Source of the DNA: Mesotaenium endlicherianum
Lineage: Eukaryota > Streptophyta > Zygnematophyceae > Zygnematales > Mesotaeniaceae
Reading direction: 5' to 3'
NCBI GenBank assembly: GCA_009602735.1
Contig: WELA01007307.1
Location: 517,111 to 581,110, forward strand
Length of the DNA stretch: 64,000 bases
The notes under the pieces were generated by a model. That model worked only from the letters and a program-made list of their open reading frames with translations. It was not told where the DNA came from and ran no database searches. Positions 34,203 through 45,339 of this stretch are shown piece by piece (the stretch's first letter is position 1; each line of letters starts with the position of its first letter). A program made the translations under genes and the position numbers.

Positions 34203-35907
34203 GACCAGATCTACGCACGCACAGAGCTTGTGGGAGAACCCCCAGTGGAGACCTTCCTCGCAGATCCGATCAAGGCCTTCTGGGACGTCCTCCAAAAGGA
34301 GTTCCAGACCGCGACAAAAGAGAAGGTGTACGAGTTGCACCACTTCTACCGCCGCAAGAACAAGACGATCCGCATGATGTACCGTTGCTTGACGCACCTT
34401 CGCCGAGACGTTGGCACCGTCACCGACCGTGAGGCAGCAGAGATCTTTTTGCGTGCCGTGGAGCCACAATTGAGGGAGAGGGCCATGGCCCCCCTCATCT
34501 ATCACATTAGCTCCGAGTACTCATTGGAGGACGCTTACCTCTCTGTTGAGAAGCAGAGCTTGGCTGTAGCACGAAGCAACATTAGCGACCGTGTGGGCCT
34601 TGCATCTGCAGGCGTACGCCAAAAGTCCTCAGTGCTGCCATCTTCCATGATGCGCCCAGCTCCGGCTCGCCATCCCCAGCAGCAGGAGCAACCGCAGCGC
34701 TCTCAGCTGCCCCAGCAGACTTAGCAGCGCGGAGCTACGCGTGGCCGCATTTCCATGGCCGCCACGACGAGCGACCCCTGTTGGTCCTGCGGGAAGACGG
34801 GCCACTTTCGCCAGAACTGCAGAATCGCGCAGAATGGCAAGCCCGGCAACTGTACCTACTGTGGCAAGGCCGGTCACCTGCAGATTGTATGCCTGCAAAA
34901 GAAGCGCGACGTCGAGAACGGACGCGCTCGTAACAGCCCCGCACCGTTAGCAGTAGGACAGCGAGGCATGCGTAACCCACGCACGGGTGGACGCCCCTCG
35001 ATGACGGCAGCCACGGCCACCATGGACGATGCGCTGATCCACGGAGCCGACTATTGCAGCTTTGATGATGTCAGCGACACCCTCGTGGAGGCCAACGCGG
35101 AGATCGCCAGACTCCATGGCCTAGTCGCCGCCGACAATCACGACGCGCGCGGAGCCCTCTTTGCACGCGTCCCGCCGATCAACGCTCCAGCTCCGACAGC
35201 TGGCGTCTGCGCCGCCTCTGCACACATTTGCAGCGCTGACACAAGGCAACCCCAGAGGCTGTCACCTGGCGCCACAGCAACGCCGCAACCCCGCACACGC
35301 CCGCCCTTCAACGGAGCTCTTGCGGCCAACGCTGCAGACGTCTACGCAGATGCTCCTGCCAGTTCTGCGCACGTCGCACTGACAATTTCCAGCAGCGGCG
35401 GCTTCCTCCCTGACAGGCTGCCAGATGGCAGGCCGCAAGCCCCCGCAGACTCGCCATCCAGCGCCGCAGACACGCCTCCCAACGGACGGTCACTCCCGCT
35501 AGTGCAGCCAGCGCACGCTCCTGCAGCACCTCTGGCTTGCGTTGTCCTGCTGACGCCAGCAGGGCTGTCTGCAGCCTGCGCAGCGACGATTGGCGCAACA
35601 GGGCGGGCCTGCCAACCAGCTAGTACGGCTGCAACGCCCCTCGCCGTATATGTCGCCCGCCCATGCGCAGACTTGCGCACCAATCGGCAACTTCCCAATG
35701 TTTGCCCCCTGCTGGCTGTCGCAAGCAGCAGGTTCCAGCACGTGCCGCCACCTGTCGCGTGCGCGGCTGGCAAGACTATGCCTAACGGCAGCTGCACACT
35801 TGCACATGCCTGCACGCGCCCGCTCACGCCGCGCACCGCACTGCGAGGCTCGCTCAGCCGCCAGCCACGCGACCACCTCACGGCAGTCACATCAGCAGCT
35901 GCGCACA
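34203..35907 (+). pseudogene. Gag of element C, core, zinc knuckles and linker (fossil)
   Basis: Continues the Gag of C after D: GDQIYARTELVGEPPVETFL, then AFWDVLQKEFQTATKEKVYE and FYRRKNKTIRMMYRCLTHLR, as in Ty3 Gag cores. Two CCHC knuckles follow at 34779-34820 (CWSCGKTGHFRQNC) and 34851-34892 (CTYCGKAGHLQIVC). The rest is an Ala/Pro/Thr-rich linker. Two knuckles set it apart from the single knuckle of A, D and E. A4 interrupts it at 35908. Broken. Confidence 0.8.
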
Positions 35908-36672
35908 TGTAATGAATCAATATATTGGTAGATTTAACATTCATTCAAATATAATAGTTATATAAGTTCAGGCTGCTAAACTTTAGTTAATATTGAGTCT
36001 GCTGGACTTTATAAAATAATCAGTCTAATGACTCAACCGGGAGCAGCAGGCTGAAGTCAACTTAGGTCCACTTGCTGACACATTCTTTGACAGCCAGCTG
36101 ACTTCCGTACTCAGTAGCAGCAAACTGCCTAGATATGCATCTAAGTGTGGTGTGCTAGATGAATGGCCAGATGACATCCTTAGGATGGATGGCGATTCGG
36201 GATGATGGGAGATGGCGGTGGATTTGGTTAATCGAGGTCCTACCAACGTGGTTAACTCCCGGGTAGGCGGTGCCATCGCACCGACCGTTGAACAGTAAAA
36301 TCATTCCATGTACATATGCTACGTATTGCTCTCCAATTCGGCATTTGGAAACAAGGCCAACTCTTTTGTACATCTTACTGAGAGAGATCTGAATCCAAGG
36401 CGAGAAGCCATTGATATGCACTGTCATCTAGCCTTGCTTATGTATGTTTACTGATTGTATGTTTACTGTTTATATGTTTACTTATGTATGTATGTTTACT
36501 GATTGCATTATTGATGCTAGTTTACTTCCATATATATTGCGAGTATTGTCCACTGCTAGTGTGTTGTCTTTTGTTGTTTAATCAATTAACAGAAAATACC
36601 ATAAAGATTACTTGCTGATGTAAAGATATTCATTAATTGTTAATCGCCTATTTGGTAAGTCGATTCATTTAA
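35908..36672 (+). repeat. 5' LTR of A4
   Basis: 765 bp from tgtaatgaatcaa to gattcattt. The extra length against the 3' LTR comes from a tatgtttactg-type simple repeat at about 36437-36510. Antisense frame at 36155-36427 as in other family A LTRs. Confidence 0.92.
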
Positions 36673-36673
36673 G

Positions 36674-36685
36674 TGGTATTGGAGC
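36674..36685 (+). promoter_or_regulatory. Primer-binding site of A4
   Basis: tggtattggagc, one base different from the common family site, right after the LTR. Confidence 0.85.
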
Positions 36686-36706
36686 AGTTATCATAGTGTT
36701 CTTTGT

Positions 36707-38265
36707 AAGATAAGGACAAGGTTTCAAGCTAGCAACTCTCGAGACATGGAGAACCAGGATAACGAGAATGTTGAAAATCAGGCTGAAAGCCATGTAGCGG
36801 GAACCCGTACCTATTTTGAAGCAGTGGCAGATACTGCAACTAAAGAGGCTGCAGATAAGGCCGCTGCTATTGCTGCACTCGCAGCACAGTAGGCTGAGGA
36901 GGAGAGAGCCAGATTAGAAGCCGAACGATTAGCAAAAGCTGCTGAAGATACAGAAAGGAGGGAAGGACAGCCAGCGGACAAGCGCACTGTCGTAGAACTT
37001 ATGGCGGAAAGGGCCAATGTTTTGAACCCACCTCCTGATGTACAACTCAATGTGCCTCTAGGTCATATTCGTGACCGGCTGAATGCGACAAGAATTGCTG
37101 CTGCAGGAGCAAGAGGGACTGTTGAAGTCACTACTCAGCGGGTGGATGCTACTGCTACTGCTACTGCTGCATTTGCTAGACTCCCACCTCAGAGTGTGGA
37201 TTTGGGAGCATTATTTGTGCAAATGCAATCGCAAATGGCGAGCATGTATCAGTCCTAACAGGAAGACAAAAGAATCATAATGTCTCTGCTGCGAGACAGA
37301 GACCAATTGGGTTCTCAAACTACTGGTGGTGGTGACAGAGGGCCTAGTAAGCCTAAGCCAAAACCTCCCCAGGACTATGATCTTGAGAGAAACAAAAAGT
37401 ACTACCTGATCAAATTTCTCGCTGATGTTGAGCTGTGGCTGGAGAACTACCCAGAATTGCAAGATTACGAGAAGTTTTCTTGTTGATGTTGAGCAGTGGC
37501 TGGAGAACTACCCGAAACTGCAAGATTACGAGAAGGTTAGGCACATTGGTGCTCGAATGAAAGGCATTGCAGCAGACCGGTGGCTATATTGGAAGAGAGA
37601 GCGTAAGGCTCAGCTGCTTGGTAACCCTACTTGGGTAGAGTTTGTCGAGAAATTGCATGAAAAGTTTGATGTCATCAATCAGCAGGAGAAAGCTATCTAT
37701 GCAATGATCTCCTTGACGCTGAAGCAGACGACTTTAGTTGCTGAGTTTCCTCAAAAGTTTCAGGAGAACATGATGAAGCAGCGAGATTTGCCAGAGCGGT
37801 ATAGGATAGCATACTTCAGGTATGGCTTGAAATCCGAAGTCTCAGGTCATTTTGCTGAAAAGAAGTATGAGAAACTTGCTGACTTGATCCAGGATGCTGA
37901 TGCCTGGGATCAACAGCAGTTCAATCACAAGCGCCAGAGTAATGCTTTGGTGTCTAAGATTGTCAAAAAGCCCCACGGTTCCTACAATGCAATTGAAGGA
38001 GACCAGGCTGAGGATGATCAGGGTGATGAATGTGAGTATGAGTTTAATGCTATGCAGTCTAGAGGGCGAGGTGGTTTCTCTAGAGGCGGCTATGGAAGAG
38101 GAGGTGGTAGGACTAAGCCGAGACCAGCCTCAGCAGAATTTGTTTGCTTCCATTGCCAGCTGACGGATCATTTCAGAGAGCAGTGTCCAGTCAAGCACCT
38201 CCCAAAGGTCGAGAGAAAAGACCAGCCTTTAAAAGACAGCAACAGTCAGCAATCCAGTCTACTGA
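36707..38265 (+). pseudogene. Gag region of A4 (fossil)
   Basis: Family A Gag: N-terminal [19 protein letters not shown], Ala/Glu-rich helix, core with [18 protein letters not shown] and [22 protein letters not shown]-rich stretch and CCHC-type knuckle region. Broken. Confidence 0.9.
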
Positions 38266-41126
38266 CTGTGAGGATGCTAGAGATAGTGAGTCGCCACTAG
38301 CTGCCCTCGTAGCAGGTATTATGGGTCATGCTCAACTGGATTTACTATGCATGCCTGACAACGAGATAAAGGAGACCATCAGCAATATAGATCTCCAGAG
38401 AGTGCACACTCTGGATGATCTTGTTCCACTTGATGTCCAACATTTCTTTCATTTCTTTGCTAAGTCAGGAGAACAATGCAAAAGTCAAGAAAAGACAGTC
38501 CCCTCGATCCTACTGCATTGCATGATTGCAGGTAGGAAGGTGATGGCATTTGTTGATGGAGGGGCGTCACATACTTTCATTTATAAGGACTTAGTTAAAC
38601 GGCTAAGGCTGCCTACTATCACCCAAGAAAGAAGAATATTCCTTGGAGATGCCTCAAGTATCCCGGGAGGAATTATAACCAAGCCTATAGAGGTCCAGTT
38701 AGGTTCTGACATTGCTATTCTAACTGAAACGTTTACATTTGAGGTACTCAACACTGGCTCTTATGATCTCGTGTTAGGCAGGTTCTGGCTTAATAGACAT
38801 CAAGCTGAAGTGTGTTGGAGCAGATGTACAGTTAACGTGAGAGGAGCCAGTGATGGGCACACTAACTTGGCACCCACCAGTGCTCTTCCTCTTGTCCTGT
38901 ATGGATGGCAAATGAAGGAAAAGAAGAGGCTTCTAGGAGGATGCAAATTGCTGAATGCTATGGAGTTCATCAAAAGCTGGAACCAGAAGGAAGACATAAT
39001 ATTTTGTCTGCTGCTAACAGAGGTACCTCCTCAACTTGAAGAAGTAGTTGAGAAAACGATGAGCCCTCCGGAGCACCCTACTGATGCAAGATTGTTGCTC
39101 AGTGTCTTGATGTTTAATATGCCTCCAGGACTTCCCCCTAAGAGGGAATTAGATCACAGGATTGACTTATTGCTTGAGAAAAATGGTTATATTTCCCCCA
39201 CTAAATCAGCTTATGGCGCACCCATGCTATTTCTTAATAGAAAGGATGGAAGGATGCGAATGTGTGTTGATTACAGAGCTCTTAACAAAATTACACTAAA
39301 GAACAAGTATGCTGAGGGAGATGAGCAAAATATTGCCTTCCGCACACGTTATGGACATTATGAATCTAATGTGATGCCATTTGGACTGACTAATGCTCCT
39401 GCAACCTTTATGGGTGCTATGAATGACATTTTTTGACCTTACCTGTATAAGTTTGTGCAAGTGTTTCTGGATGATATTTTAATCTTCTCTAAGGATGAAG
39501 CTCACCATGCTGAACACTTAAAGATAGTCATGGACACTCTGAAGATAAATCCTTCCTTGGGTTGGCTAACTACTATTAAAGATTTTTTGAGAATTATTAT
39601 ACAAAGGCCAGTAAACTGACTCACCTTACTAAGAAAGACATAGGGTATGTGTGGGGGGAAGAGCAGCAGGCTACCTTCCAGACCCTTAAAGATGCTGTTT
39701 GTTCTGCCCCAGTGCTAGTCGTGTATGACTCCAGCAAGCCTGTGCAGGTAATTACTGATGCTTCTGACTTTGCCATGGGTGCTATTTTGTTGCAGCCTGC
39801 GGACAAAACCACAAAGGATGGTAAGGTAAGGCAGGATTGGCACCCTGTGCTGTATCAGTCTATGAAATCTAATCCAGCTGAGATTAACTATTCCGTACAT
39901 GATAAAGAGCTGCTTGCAATCATTCATGTGCTCAAACAGTGGAGAGAATACTTACATGGTAAAGCTTTTAAGGTGATTACAGATCATCTAGCTCTGACTC
40001 ACTTTCAGAAGAACTCTAAGCTGTCGAGGAGGGAGAATCGCTGGAGCCAGATGCCGGAGCAGTTGCAAGTCCAGATTGAAGTTAAATCCTGCTGATGCAC
40101 TCTCTAGAAGACCTGACTTGCAAGATAGGAACTTTAGTCAGCATGCTATAGATTAAGTTCTTTGTGCAATCACTTCACTAAAGGTGAAAAAGTCCTTCCT
40201 TGAACAACTTAGGAAAGTCTACCTTTCTGACCCAACATTTGAGCCCAACCCTACAGATGGTGTGTGTCCTGCTACTACACTCGGGTATAGGCTCAAGGGA
40301 GGGGTCTGGGTGATTGAAACCACTTCAGGCAGGCTGAAGCTGGTCATTCCTAATAACTTGGAAATAAGGACCCTCTTACTAAGTCAAGCGCATGACAATT
40401 TACTGGGTGGGCATTTGGGGCAGGCCAAAATTGTTGGCAAAGTGGCAAAACATTATCATTGGGATGGGTTTAGGGTTTGCCTCGGAAGATCTTGAAACAT
40501 GTGAAAGTCCTGTGATCAGTGTCAGAGAAATAAGTCTAGGCACACACCACCGCAGGGTCTCTTACAACCGCTGCCCATCCCAGCTGGACACTGGGAAACA
40601 ATATCTATGGACTAGGTGGTAACATTGCCACGAACTGCCAATGGGCATGATTCGATACTGGTTGTAGGGGATAAATTGACAAAAATGGTCATTTTCATCC
40701 CCACAACTGTCAAAGTAACTGCACTCCGAACAGTTCTACAACCATGTAGTATGCCAACATGGGCTACCGTCTAATATCATCTCAGACAGAGACTGAAAAT
40801 TTACCTCTAAGTTTTGGAGAGCTTTATTGGGGTTATTGGGAGTCAAACAGCTGCTCAGCACATCAACCCACTCTCAAACTGATGGGCAAACTAAAAAAAG
40901 TAACCGAGTTCGGCAAGAGGTGCTGAGAGCATATATTTATAAAAAACAAGATAATTGGGATGACTTGTTGCCTCAAATCCAGTTTGCGGTCAACAGTGCG
41001 GTGCACGCGTCAACGGGCAAGACTCCTTCTGAAATGAGCTTGGGTAGAGTCCCTAAGTCTCCTTCAGATGTACTAGGGGAGTCTTTAACTCACCCTAAAG
41101 GGATTGACAATCCGATCTCCCTCCAG
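38266..41126 (+). pseudogene. Pol region of A4 up to the piggyBac: protease, RT, RNase H, integrase (fossil)
   Basis: Protease [21 protein letters not shown] remains with [18 protein letters not shown] and [18 protein letters not shown]; RNase H with [19 protein letters not shown]; integrase zinc domain with [14 protein letters not shown]; core remains followed by [18 protein letters not shown]. Close to the A1 Pol throughout. Broken, with many breaks. Confidence 0.88.
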
Positions 41127-41130
41127 TTAA

Positions 41131-41808
41131 CACTAGGTCTTCCAAGGAAAAGGCCATATATGGTCCAATAATACACCCCCTAAGTCACACTATATTGAAA
41201 TAACCACTGAAGCTTTGACTATGTGTTATAGACCATTAGAGAGCTTACATCACAAGGTATTGCACTGGCCATGTGGCCCGCAATTTTCGGAAAGATAAGG
41301 TGTACTTTCCGTACAAAGTGTGTACGATAACAAGAAACGAGCAAATAGGGCCAACTTTGACTTCACACACTATGAGTTTGGATTTGAACCAGTACTTGTT
41401 GATTTAATCTGGGGTAGGCATGTGTCTTACATATCATATGAAACAGATTTCACTTCATTCTAATCGGTAGCTTTGTGCAGGCACACTCTGTACTTAGTGG
41501 ACCATATGGGGTCCGGGTATTTCTCGTACTTTTTAGTGCCTCATGCAACAAAGCATCACGGTTAATAATTCATAATTTATTCTTTACACATGCAAATAGT
41601 AATCTGTAAAGTGGAGCTTAAAAGTAAGGTCTTACTTTACTCACAAAAAAATATTCATATACAAATTAATGAATTGAAATGATTAAATATGAATTATTAA
41701 TTGCAAAATATTGCAGAATCGACAGCTTTGCACACATGAAGCTGAACTGTTTATGGAGCACAATGTCTTTCATGTATGTTTTTGTTGCAGGTCCTCTGCT
41801 CTACAGTC
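41131..41808 (-). other. 3' flank of piggyBac transposase with terminal sequences
   Basis: 678 bp between the transposon end and the transposase stop. It holds the terminal inverted repeat (41131-41138), one subterminal palindrome (41152-41166) and a looser relative near 41499-41516 (tggaccatatggggtcc). AT-rich, no gene seen. Probably carries the transposase-binding sites and the polyadenylation region. Confidence 0.7.
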
Positions 41809-43482
41809 TTACTTGTTAGTGCTACTCAGCCTGTAGGGGCCACTATCCACATGTGCTATGTGCCTGTTGGTATGGTACTCCTCAAAGCAAGGCGCGGGGC
41901 AAAGCGCTACTCCACACGTCGCGCACCCATAGCTAGGCCTCACCTTACTCTTCTCATGGCCTAGGTCATACTGCTTGCTCCTGCACACTACACACCCTGG
42001 TCTAGAGCCTCCTGGAACGTGCACAGGGAAGTGTCTCCCTAGGAACCTGTCCATTCCAGCCCGCCCCGCACTCCAGCGAAAGCGCCTCCCCTCATGTGGA
42101 TCATGAAAGTCTGTCATCTCCGCGACAACATCTAACATGAAGGGATACCTATCACTCTCAGGATGGGCCAGGTTGTACAGGATGTAGGCATTGGCCAGGG
42201 CAGCATCAAACAGACCCCAATATAGTTTATGCCACCACTTGAAGCTGACAGCAGCACTCTCGACAGAATAGTTATCTCTCAGACAGAGTTTGTCAAATTG
42301 ATCGACAGCATCTTTGTGTTTGTTGTAGTGCACCACAATGTCTGGAGCACTTATGGTCTTCAAACTCCCATCACTCTGCCTCCTCTCAACTTCATTCACC
42401 TCAAGACCAGCAGCTGTGGACAGAAAGTGCACTAGCATCTTGTCTTGCCAGACCATAGCAATTTTCCCCGGGTTATCACACACAAGAGCCATATAGTCTC
42501 CCTGAGTTGGTCTTTTCTGACCTCTTGGGATGGGCAATACCAAGGCACTTCCTTTACCATCTGGGGTCTTAGGCATGTCTTTTCTATTTGGCATAACTGT
42601 GCCAGTTGCTTCATGACCTTTCTCAGCTAACACTTTCAAGAGTGTCGGCGATGTGAAGCCTCTGTCCAGGACAAAAGAGTAAGTCTGTTTGTCTGGCAGA
42701 CCCTCAATCAAATCTAAAACAGTAACAACCTGTGACCTGCCAGGCTCTTTATCAAACACTGTGAAGTCATAGCAGTAGTAACTTGTACTATCACAGGCCA
42801 CAAACAACTCTATACCGAACTTATGTGGCTTCTTTGGCATGTACACTCTCACAGGGCAAGTTCTATTTCTAAGGGGGATCAACCTCTCGTCTATTGTTAT
42901 GTCATGCCCAGGATTATAGTGGGCTTTGAACTTGTGCCTCAACCTATCTATGATAGGCAGACACTGCCACAGCTTGTAGGTCCCAGAGGTCTTAGAAAAG
43001 CACTCCCTACCCAAGTTTGACTTGAGGTGAAAATATCTTTTTATCTCCTGCAACTTGTTCCTTGACATGAAGGTTCCAAAGGACGGAAACCTGATAGGTC
43101 CACTTGTATCAGACCTCCAATAATAAGGTATTCTAGACAGAGGGTTCAGGGCCATGGCAAGGTAAAGACCATGCCAAACAACCATCTCAGTGAGAGTAAC
43201 CGGCTTCCAATCTTTGGCCTTGTTCAAGTTTGCATATGCATTTGTCTCATTGACAAGCAGTTCAAACCAATCTATGCCTATGAACAGGCACAGCACAGCA
43301 AAGGGAGTATACTTCAGAAATGTCTTAGAATTGACACCTCTCAGTCCAGAGGTTGAAGAGCCACCTGGCTGCTGCCTCCATGGATACTTCTCACCATGAA
43401 CTGGAGGATTCCAGTTGTATTCCTCCTCAGCTGTACCTTCCCGAAGGTGCTCCTCCTCCAGGGGATCTCCTTCTTCTCCAGC
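41809..43482 (-). CDS. piggyBac transposase, catalytic and C-terminal zinc domains
   Basis: DDE_Tnp_1_7-type transposase that excises and inserts at TTAA without footprints. The frame is open from 43482 to the stop at 41809. Counting from 43296 (a GTG codon, not a proven start), the three catalytic Asp are visible: D136 in TIDERLIP, D211 in VLDRGFTSP and D332 in KDAVDQFDK. Upstream residues (NWNPPVHGEKYPW; TFLKYTPFAVLCLFIGIDWF; NETNAYANL) match the usual family lead-in. The C-terminus has a Cys/His cluster (CVVCRSKQYD, CATCGVALC) as in the piggyBac end-binding domain. No ATG occurs between 43482 and 43296, so the N-terminus must come from the overlapping frame at 43341-43991, by an intron or after one frameshift around 43440-43490. 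Confidence 0.93.
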   Translation of the reverse strand, partial: AGEEGDPLEEEHLREGTAEEEYNWNPPVHGEKYPWRQQPGGSSTSGLRGVNSKTFLKYTPFAVLCLFIGIDWFELLVNETNAYANLNKAKDWKPVTLTEMVVWHGLYLAMALNPLSRIPYYWRSDTSGPIRFPSFGTFMSRNKLQEIKRYFHLKSNLGRECFSKTSGTYKLWQCLPIIDRLRHKFKAHYNPGHDITIDERLIPLRNRTCPVRVYMPKKPHKFGIELFVACDSTSYYCYDFTVFDKEPGRSQVVTVLDLIEGLPDKQTYSFVLDRGFTSPTLLKVLAEKGHEATGTVMPNRKDMPKTPDGKGSALVLPIPRGQKRPTQGDYMALVCDNPGKIAMVWQDKMLVHFLSTAAGLEVNEVERRQSDGSLKTISAPDIVVHYNKHKDAVDQFDKLCLRDNYSVESAAVSFKWWHKLYWGLFDAALANAYILYNLAHPESDRYPFMLDVVAEMTDFHDPHEGRRFRWSAGRAGMDRFLGRHFPVHVPGGSRPGCVVCRSKQYDLGHEKSKVRPSYGCATCGVALCPAPCFEEYHTNRHIAHVDSGPYRLSSTNK

Positions 43483-43991
43483 TCACCATCAGAGGAATGC
43501 AGCTCCTCATCACTGACACCTGCAACCTTCTTATACTTGCTGCTATTCCTCTTCTTTTGACTTAGTTTGGCCTTCCTCCACCTCTCCCTTTTCTCATTTC
43601 TATCTATAGGAACAGTAAGCAGCACCTGCTTACCCTTTCCGGTGTCAGGCCTGCCCTTCTTCCTCATAGTATCCTTGTCCTCCTCCTCCTCCTCCTCCTC
43701 CTCCTCCTCATCAGCATCATTAGACCTTGGCTGGGAGTCATCGTTCGGGTCTTGGGAGGAAGAAATCAGACCTTGACTGCTAGCCTCCCTAGAATTTGCA
43801 AGTAAAGAGGCCCCTGAGGAAACCGAGCCAAAACGAACTACATGCGGCTCGGAATAAAACCAGGACTCTTCAGGCACAGTAGATAGGTACTGCCTGACCT
43901 GCCATGCCTCCCATTGCTTCTTTTCTTTGTCATACAACACTTCTATGAGCCATGAGTTCTCCTTTTTAGTCCTCACAACCTCTTTTCTCAC
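43341..43991 (-). CDS. piggyBac transposase, N-terminal acidic and basic region
   Basis: 216-residue frame directly upstream of, and overlapping, the catalytic frame. It has a Glu run of about ten residues followed by basic stretches (MRKKGRPDTGKGKQ; EKRERWRKAKLSQKKRNSSK) that could be nuclear signals, and an acidic segment near DEELHSSDGELEKKE. A low-complexity acidic N-terminus is usual in piggyBac transposases. The last part of the frame, overlapping 43341-43482, is probably not used. A further possible N-terminal piece is the 80-residue frame at 44012-44254, rich in basic residues. The exact start is not resolved. Confidence 0.7.
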   Translation of the reverse strand: MRKEVVRTKKENSWLIEVLYDKEKKQWEAWQVRQYLSTVPEESWFYSEPHVVRFGSVSSGASLLANSREASSQGLISSSQDPNDDSQPRSNDADEEEEEEEEEEDKDTMRKKGRPDTGKGKQVLLTVPIDRNEKRERWRKAKLSQKKRNSSKYKKVAGVSDEELHSSDGELEKKEIPWRRSTFGKVQLRRNTTGILQFMVRSIHGGSSQVALQPLD

Positions 43992-44361
43992 AATTCCGAC
44001 TAATTAAAACTCTATGTAATACTGTCCAAATGTCTTTTCCGCCCATGCATCTCCCCAGAAGGTGGCAGGGATGAGTAATTTTTCACCCACAACAATTTTT
44101 GGCGCATTTGAAGAAGAAGCCATGGCTCTAAGAGCTTTTTAGTGACCTCGGGTATGACAGACTTTTCACTTGAAATTTCGTTGTGAACCTGAACTTTGAA
44201 CCTCCTTCTTTTGACTCTAACTTTGTCGTTAATGATCGGAAGATCATTTTGCATTTTTTCGCCTAAGGTTCAAGTCTGTATGGTTTGTTTGAGCCATAGA
44301 TTGTACCAGTTGGTCAACTGTAGCACCCTGGAGGTCAGCGCTGAAAAATGGGGGTTAGCTA

Positions 44362-44410
44362 GACCATATATGGTCCGAGGACCATATATGGTCCGATGGG
44401 ATACCTAGTG
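44362..44410 (-). repeat. 5' end of piggyBac: palindrome pair and terminal inverted repeat
   Basis: Two copies of gaccatatatggtcc, spaced 17 bp, followed by the terminal acctagtg. The motif is a near-perfect palindrome and also occurs at the opposite end, so it is a candidate transposase-binding site. Confidence 0.8.
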
Positions 44411-44414
44411 TTAA

Positions 44415-44979
44415 CCCAGGAGTTTGCTGACACCCTTTCAGAAGTCCACACAACCTGCACAAAGCCCAGGCAAACCAACAAAAATACGCTAATCAGCACC
44501 GTTGAGAACTGACATTTTCTAAGGGCGATTTGGTCAAACTGCATTCTCAGCACCTGTACCTGCCTGGTGGGGTTAAGAAAAAGCTTGGTCCTGTCTGGGT
44601 CGGTCCATATTCGGTAGTGCGCCGTGTCGGTCAGAATGCTTACAAACTGAACATGTCAGCAGAATACAAGGGTCACCCAGTCTTTAATGTCTCAATCCTG
44701 GAACCGTACATCAAAGGTGACACACTGTTCACAGGTCGGTTACCTGTCCAACCGGAACCGGTCCCCGCTGTCAGACAAGGTGACCCTGAGGAATATGAGG
44801 TCGAGGAAATTTTAGACGCTGGCTTTGTCCGTCGATCGTCCAAATATGTCATGAAGTACATGGTCATATGGAAGGGGTACGATGCCTCGGGGGACACTTG
44901 GGAATTTGAAGACCAGCTGACCAATACCAAAGGGGCGTTGAAGCGATTCCACCTTCGGGCGACTAGCACACCTCCCTAA
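44415..44979 (+). pseudogene. Integrase C-terminus and chromodomain of A4 (fossil)
   Basis: After the piggyBac the family A Pol resumes with QEFADTL-like residues, the GPY/F-type integrase end ([20 protein letters not shown]) and a chromodomain ([35 protein letters not shown]). This is the only place in the window where the complete family A chromodomain can be seen. Confidence 0.9.
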
Positions 44980-45339
44980 CTGTCATTTCAGTCGCCGTGG
45001 ACAGGTGACAGGAGGTCCTGTCTCCAAGTAAGTTGGAGGGGAACGTGACAGTAAGTGACAGATAGTGACAGTTGTGACAAAAGTCCACCTTAAAATTAAG
45101 TTGGAGGGAGTGTCTTCCTTCTCGGGATCAGCCAGGCAAATTTTCATGTAACCATTCTACACACTCAACCTGAGCTCACACTCACTTTTTCTCTCTGACT
45201 CAATTCTCCTCTTATACTCACTCACACAAGATATTACACACTTGGAACTCTCCCTACCACGTTCTTCTCCACCAAGGGTACTCAAAAGCGGCAAAGTACC
45301 ATGATTTCACTCACTGCATTGTGTATATAATTCAGCAGG
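44980..45339 (+). other. Stretch after A4 pol with two polypurine-tract copies
   Basis: No gene. aagttggagggg at 45030-45041 and aagttggaggga at 45098-45109 repeat the 12-mer that stands before the 3' LTR (47183-47194). Pyrimidine-rich sequence with ctcactcacac-type runs follows. Confidence 0.7.

Larger units (their letters stand above)
41131..44410 (-). mobile_element. piggyBac-family DNA transposon
   Basis: 3280 bp flanked by ttaa on both sides (41127-41130 and 44411-44414), the piggyBac target duplication. The ends are an inverted repeat cactaggt / acctagtg. Palindromes of the form ggaccatatatggtcc lie close to both ends (41152-41166; 44362-44376 and 44379-44394). The transposase is coded on the minus strand (41809-43482 with N-terminal part 43341-43991). 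The insertion splits the integrase region of A4 and is therefore younger than A4. Confidence 0.96.

Noticed and set aside
35342-35944. 200-residue minus-strand frame
   Set aside because: Same cause: shadow of the GC-rich linker of C, running into the A4 LTR.
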